Assembly: GCA_011330545.1 (NCBI GenBank)
Contig: DRQI01000220.1
Coordinates: 1-5,167 of the forward strand
Reading direction: 5' to 3'
Source of the DNA: Flavobacteriia bacterium
Lineage (GTDB): Bacteria; Bacteroidota; Bacteroidia; Flavobacteriales; Flavobacteriaceae
DNA length: 5,167 nucleotides
Numbering within the stretch: position 1 is the first letter of the stretch; each line of letters opens with the position of its first letter. This document shows, piece after piece, positions 5,156-5,167 of the stretch. The translations under genes were made by a program, and so were the position numbers. The notes beneath the pieces were generated by a model, which saw only the letters and a program-made list of their open reading frames with translations, was not told the DNA's origin and did no database searches.

Positions 5156-5167
5156 TGAAACCAGCGA

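Noticed and set aside
5030..5160. CRISPR array in the hairpin-rich right end
   Set aside because: The palindromes are all different from one another, and there is no direct repeat with regular spacers.
5155..5167. ATG AAA CCA GCG at the right edge as a possible start of infB or another gene
   Set aside because: Only four codons are visible, it starts inside the arm of an inverted repeat, and it does not resemble the N-terminus of initiation factor IF-2.

Overview
The window looks like ordinary chromosomal sequence from a member of the Bacteroidota, most likely the Flavobacteriia. The evidence is low GC content, start codons without Shine-Dalgarno sequences but with A-rich upstream stretches, Bacteroidota-type promoter boxes (TTG, about 20 bases, TAnnTTTG), a tRNA-Gln without an encoded CCA, and the style of the RimP and NusA proteins. 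The genus cannot be named from this sequence alone.

Layout. Bases 1-48 hold no recognisable gene. A tRNA-Gln(TTG) follows at 49-120, with its own intrinsic terminator at 132-160. Bases 161-295 are non-coding and contain one clear 8-bp inverted repeat and a weak terminator-like hairpin. Three genes then lie on the minus strand. Read in their own direction they are a two-domain universal stress protein (2287-3117), a second, paralogous one (1362-2192), and a LacI-family regulator (296-1306). A strong terminator at 2237-2272 separates the two stress-protein genes. No terminator separates the second one from the lacI-type gene, so those two may be co-transcribed.

A divergent promoter region (3118-3240) leads on the plus strand into rimP (3280-3741) and nusA (3754-5001). 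This is the start of the widely conserved rimP-nusA-infB block, which couples ribosome maturation, transcription elongation and translation initiation. A GC-rich hairpin followed by a T-run sits between the rimP promoter and the rimP start I prefer, and it looks like an attenuator. After nusA the expected infB is not visible. Instead the last 166 bases hold a cluster of four hairpins resembling an extragenic palindromic repeat element.

I see no convincing new biological system. The points most worth a second look are the rimP leader hairpin, the multi-hairpin element placed directly after nusA, the shared TAnnTTTATAA element in front of all three minus-strand genes, and the patchy DNA conservation between the two stress-protein paralogs.
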